Assembly (NCBI GenBank): GCA_028583605.1
Contig: CM053328.1
Span: 33,463,578 to 33,527,577, forward strand
Direction: 5' to 3'
From: Dastarcus helophoroides
Taxonomy: Eukaryota > Arthropoda > Insecta > Coleoptera > Bothrideridae
DNA: 64,000 nucleotides
Shown: positions 60,438 to 64,000 of the stretch, in pieces
How positions within the stretch are numbered: position 1 is the stretch's first letter
How the letters are laid out: the number at the start of each line of letters is the position of its first letter
Notes under the pieces: generated by a model
Seen by the model: the letters and a program-made list of their open reading frames with translations, nothing else
What the model was told of the DNA's origin: nothing
The model's database searches: none
Position numbers and translations under genes: made by a program

Positions 60438-60645
60438 TTACTTTATTTCGTGAATTTGTCCAAGGCAACAATTTTGAAATTCTTCCACTGTGTAATCGGC
60501 AAAATTATTAATTTCCGGCTCGTAGGTAACTAATCCTTGTACATATTCCTTGTTATGCTTTTTAACTTTATTGTAGGTATTCGAAAAAATCTGCTTACGT
60601 TTAGCTTCTTCTTGAGGAGTTTGGTAGGTTCTATTGAACTTTTTT
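60438..60645 (-). pseudogene. I29 domain exon of unit 2, frameshifted at the acceptor
   Basis: It is the duplicate of 55217-55420 and encodes KKFNRTYQTPQEEAKRKQ to INNFADYTVEEFQNCCLG. The A-run after the acceptor CAG has six bases instead of five, so splicing in phase 0 gives a stop five codons in. Use of the next AG inside the run could rescue the frame by skipping two lysines. Unlike its partner it keeps the Cys-Cys pair. It is probably a pseudo-exon. Confidence 0.65.
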
Positions 60646-62061
60646 CTGTAACAAAAAGACACGATAAATTCCAGCACAAGTAGTACTTAAATTTGTCAGT
60701 ATTTTTATTTTATAGAAGTATGAACTTTGATGGCAATTTTCAATGGAATAGTACTACAGTCTCTAAATTTGAAATATATAAATATGAGGAAACTGCTACT
60801 CGTACTGAACCCATAAATGCTGCAAGCTCAGACTGTATGGACAGCATTCTTTAAAATTTTCGCTTTTTATAAATATCTTAGTTTTCTTTATCAAAACATG
60901 GACCTTTGTAATTTATTTTTTCAGTTTAAAATTCTAAATCTCGGCACAAAATATCGAACTTAAAAAAAATAACCACCTATACGCAATTTCGTTTTCTTTT
61001 CAATGCTTCGACTTTTTATCAAACATTTTGATCATTTTTTCTATTTCTTTTTACAATTTCAGCTTAAAACTGAAAATTAGGATCTATTTCTCGAAATTGT
61101 GTCGCAAATTCCGAAATTTCAAGATCCTTTTAGAAAATGTGTTACATTTTTTCCTAGAAATTTAAACTTTTGCTCTCAAAATTTCTACATTAATATAAAA
61201 ATTTCGATTCTTTCCTTAAATCATCTATACTTTAATTTCGAAATTTAGATTATAATTTAAAAATCTTCAATTCAGTCTCTGTAACTCTTTGACATTATTA
61301 GAAAAACGTTCTAATTTTCATATAAAAATGTCAACATTTTTCGATAAAGTTTGGAAACATACTAAATGTGTTAATAATATGAAACGAAACTCAGTTTCAA
61401 TTTTATCCATAAATTTTCAACTCTCCAGTAGATTTTCAGACATTAGATTTTTATCAAAATCCCAGCTTTTTTAAAATATGCGTTTAAATTCGAGTTTGAG
61501 TTTATACTCGAAATATTGAAAAAAATTTGGAAATTTACCAGTTAAAGTTTGAATTTTGGGTCTAAAGTCAAAACGAAATAAATATTTATCTATCAGTATA
61601 AAAATTGAAAAAAAAAGTCATAATTTAGAAAAGGTCAAACAAAATTATAGTAAAAAGTTTGTGAATTTATATTTTTTTTTACAATTTTTACTACTTCTTT
61701 TAAAATCCGTCTATAAATTTTAAAACTAAATTCATATTTTTTTTATTTCCTGTTTTAACTCAATTTCGAGAAAAAAATCCAAATTAAAAAAAATGGTTTT
61801 TATCCGACATTTATATTTTTAAATTTTCATTGACAAATTGGCAATTTCCCTCAAAATATCGACTTTTTCTAGAAATTTCGAATTATAATTTGACTTTTTT
61901 AAATTTTGAGCCTGCGAACTGTGAACTTTTTTCGAAATACAATGCTAAGAGTAATATTTTTCTGCCTGTAATAAATCGATAAGAAAAGGTGACTTGTAAA
62001 AAATATTCAAGAATTGGATTTGACCCAAGGGTATTTATTTATAGGATTACAAACATATTTT

Positions 62062-62292
62062 TCAATTCTTAGACTTTAGGCTTGTATAATTTGGATCAGG
62101 GATAAATCCGGTACAGCACTTTTCAAATTCTTCGAATGTGAGATCGGAAAACTGATTAATGCCAACGTCGTAGGAAACTAATCCTTTTTCGTATTTCTCA
62201 TGATGCTCCTTAACTTTCTTGTACTCTGCTTCGAAAATCTGCTTACGTTTAGTTTCTTCTTCAGGGGTCGCATAGGTTTTGTCGAATTTTTT
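62062..62292 (-). CDS. I29 inhibitor, last exon of unit 2 gene (leader exon outside window)
   Basis: It is the duplicate of 57065-56835 and codes for the identical 76 residues. The three base differences I see are all silent (GTG/GTT, ACT/ACC, AAA/AAG). The acceptor and phase are the same. Exon 1 should lie ~5.2 kb right of 59026, beyond the window edge. Confidence 0.85.
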   Translation of the reverse strand, partial: KKFDKTYATPEEETKRKQIFEAEYKKVKEHHEKYEKGLVSYDVGINQFSDLTFEEFEKCCTGFIPDPNYTSLKSKN

Positions 62293-62664
62293 CTGTAAAA
62301 AAAGTACATATAAAAGTGCACAGGTACTTAAATATTTCAGCATTTTTATTATTTTAAACAACTACGAGATAGATTGGTTTTCTTTAGTAGGTCATTAGGT
62401 CACTCGATTTAAACCCAATGCATTTGCATTTTTTTACTTTTATTTACCCTTTTCACATTAAATGGACTCCTATCGGGTCGCATATCAATGACGTTATGAG
62501 TACAATTAAACTATCAGGAAACCATTTGTCAAATTATTTATAATTTATTTTATAGTATGTGGTGAAGCTAAAATGGAAAGATGCTTGACCATCTTTTCCA
62601 GTAATAAGAATTATTTTAAATGTTCATTATTTTCTGACGATGTAACAACGTAATATCAGGAACA

Positions 62665-62833
62665 TGTGATGCTGATAAATTTGCTGTTCGATATCCAGAT
62701 AAGGTAAAGCCTCCACGAAATCCAGTAAAGTGAATGGTAAAAAATGTTATAAATTTCGATTGCGTTAAAGAGAAATCAGATAGAAGAAAATCTGTTGTTG
62801 ATAATAAAAATGTCCAATTGTGTCGACTAGTCG
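62665..62833 (+). pseudogene. Relic of a DUF4817-type transposase HTH domain, unit 2 copy
   Basis: Second copy of 57456-57624. It has one in-frame stop (the codon after NPVK is TGA), confirming that it is not a functional frame. Confidence 0.45.
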
Positions 62834-62984
62834 ACTAGTCCACTAATTTTAGCTTCATGACACACTATGAACTACTAAAAATAATTTGACTGATTGTTTC
62901 ATAATTTAATTGTCCATATCAAGTGTTTCTTTTTATTAAAGTACATTTCATTAGTCACATTATGTCACTGATATGCTATTCAAT

Positions 62985-63640
62985 AAGAATTCAATAACTG
63001 TGAAATAAAAAATAAGTTAAAACTGCAATTATTTCCAAACATTGTAAAAGAAGCTTCCGCAATGGCTATATCAGTAAAAAGATAATTTATATCTGCACTA
63101 GATAGATCAAAAATATAGGCTGTTCCATTTGAGATAACAAAGTTATCGCTGTTTGAATTTATCAAAATATGCAGACCTGAATTCAACACTCGGTATAAAG
63201 TTTTTAAAGATATGAAACATAGGCAAGATAGCTTCGGATGTGTTCTACTCACGTACCAAATATGAAATAAATATCTGGTTTCTGGAAAAAAATAAAAAGA
63301 AATTCTTAGAAACTTGCATCTGTTAAATTCTTTATAAAAATCCAATTATCTCAAAAACTATAAATTTTAGGAATAATGTTTGTCATCCAAAGTCATTTTA
63401 AATTATCAAAGTAAATTTAAAATTGCAAAAATATATAGAGTGTCTTATTTAAAATAACGAAGTTGGTGTCAACTTCCGATATAAGCGGAAGTATTACAAC
63501 TTTGCAAATATTTTAATTGTGTTGGCCTTGTCGACTTTGCTAAATTGTTTAATGTTCAAATTTTTTAGATGAGTCTGTGTCAGATATCGATCGCAGCGAT
63601 TCCCGGTGGGGCACACTGTATAATAATCTCATAGAATCTA
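62985..63640. repeat. Interspersed repeat, copy 3 (unit 2)
   Basis: Duplicate of copy 1 at 57775-58430 by the segmental duplication. Confidence 0.6.
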
Positions 63641-64000
63641 AAGTTTGATAACAAGAAGAAAATACCAAAAAAACGAAAACAGCATAACTTCATAAGAGCT
63701 ACTGCAATTCTTATATTGCCAAATTGTCTGTTTTGGTACTGAACATTTTTTAGAGTTTTCAAGCAAAAATATTGCCCTTATTTCCAAGTAAAAAAAGAAT
63801 ACAAAAGAAAATAATTTTTATCGTGACAAAATTAAAGTGTCCATATATCAATACAGATGTTATTGTTTCTTTTTTTTCAGTGAAATAACTGAAGAGGGTT
63901 AGATCTCAATCTTATGGTTTGCACCAACTGAAAAGCCAAGTACTTTGTTTCTTTGGCCCTTCAGTTGAATCAGAGATCAGAGAATATCCAAACTACTTGT

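Larger units (their letters stand above)
60331..64000. repeat. Tandem segmental duplication, unit 2 (runs off right edge)
   Basis: High-identity copy of 55110-58800, starting at GACAACAGATCG. The leader exon expected near 64230 falls outside the window. Confidence 0.92.

Noticed and set aside
1..64000. CRISPR array, prokaryotic operons or rRNA genes
   Set aside because: None seen. The window is eukaryotic, and its repeats are satellites and transposons without spacer-repeat structure.

Overview
The window looks like AT-rich nuclear DNA from an insect. A hymenopteran is my best guess, but that is an inference. The genes have introns and GT-AG splice sites. They include an insect-type odorant receptor and crammer-like secreted cysteine-protease inhibitors, set among LINE, mariner, hAT-like, Ty3/gypsy-LTR and hammerhead-ribozyme-bearing repeats. 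Most of the sequence is repeat-derived, and most short open frames are chance or decayed transposon pieces.

Four cellular loci can be reconstructed exon by exon. (1) 26571-32267 (+): a 181-residue four-helix membrane protein in five exons, DUF4728/tetraspan-like. Its first intron is filled by a hammerhead-bearing repeat, an internally deleted mariner and a LINE. (2) 34586-36633 (+): a complete 344-residue WDR45B/WIPI3 (Atg18-family) autophagy protein in five exons, with a 176-bp pogo-like MITE in one intron. (3) 40197-54854 (-): a six-exon odorant receptor of 398 residues spread over 14.7 kb. All exon phases match, although the introns are packed with transposons. (4) 55217-59026 (-): a secreted I29 (cathepsin-propeptide-like) inhibitor. 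One signal-peptide exon lies upstream of two candidate last exons. The locus sits in a 5.2-kb tandem duplication whose second copy runs off the right edge.

Layout: 1-5.3 kb, two head-to-head LINE copies; 7.2-11.3 kb, a ~220-bp satellite array split by a hAT-like foldback element; 11.8-14.8 kb, AT-rich repeat blocks holding two hammerhead-like folds; 16.0-18.9 kb, a chimeric retrotransposon with a 13-bp target duplication; 19.7-20.3 kb, a solo LTR and a MITE; 23.0-23.8 kb, a palindromic hammerhead-bearing element; 25.8-26.3 kb, GA microsatellites; then the four genes in order.

The most interesting signals are several self-cleaving-ribozyme-like folds in Penelope/retrozyme-type repeats, two of which bracket exon 2 of the odorant receptor exactly at its splice sites; an I29 locus with one leader exon and two alternative domain exons; and a two-LINE chimera that appears to have moved as a unit. 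All family names come from reading the sequence; no database search was run.
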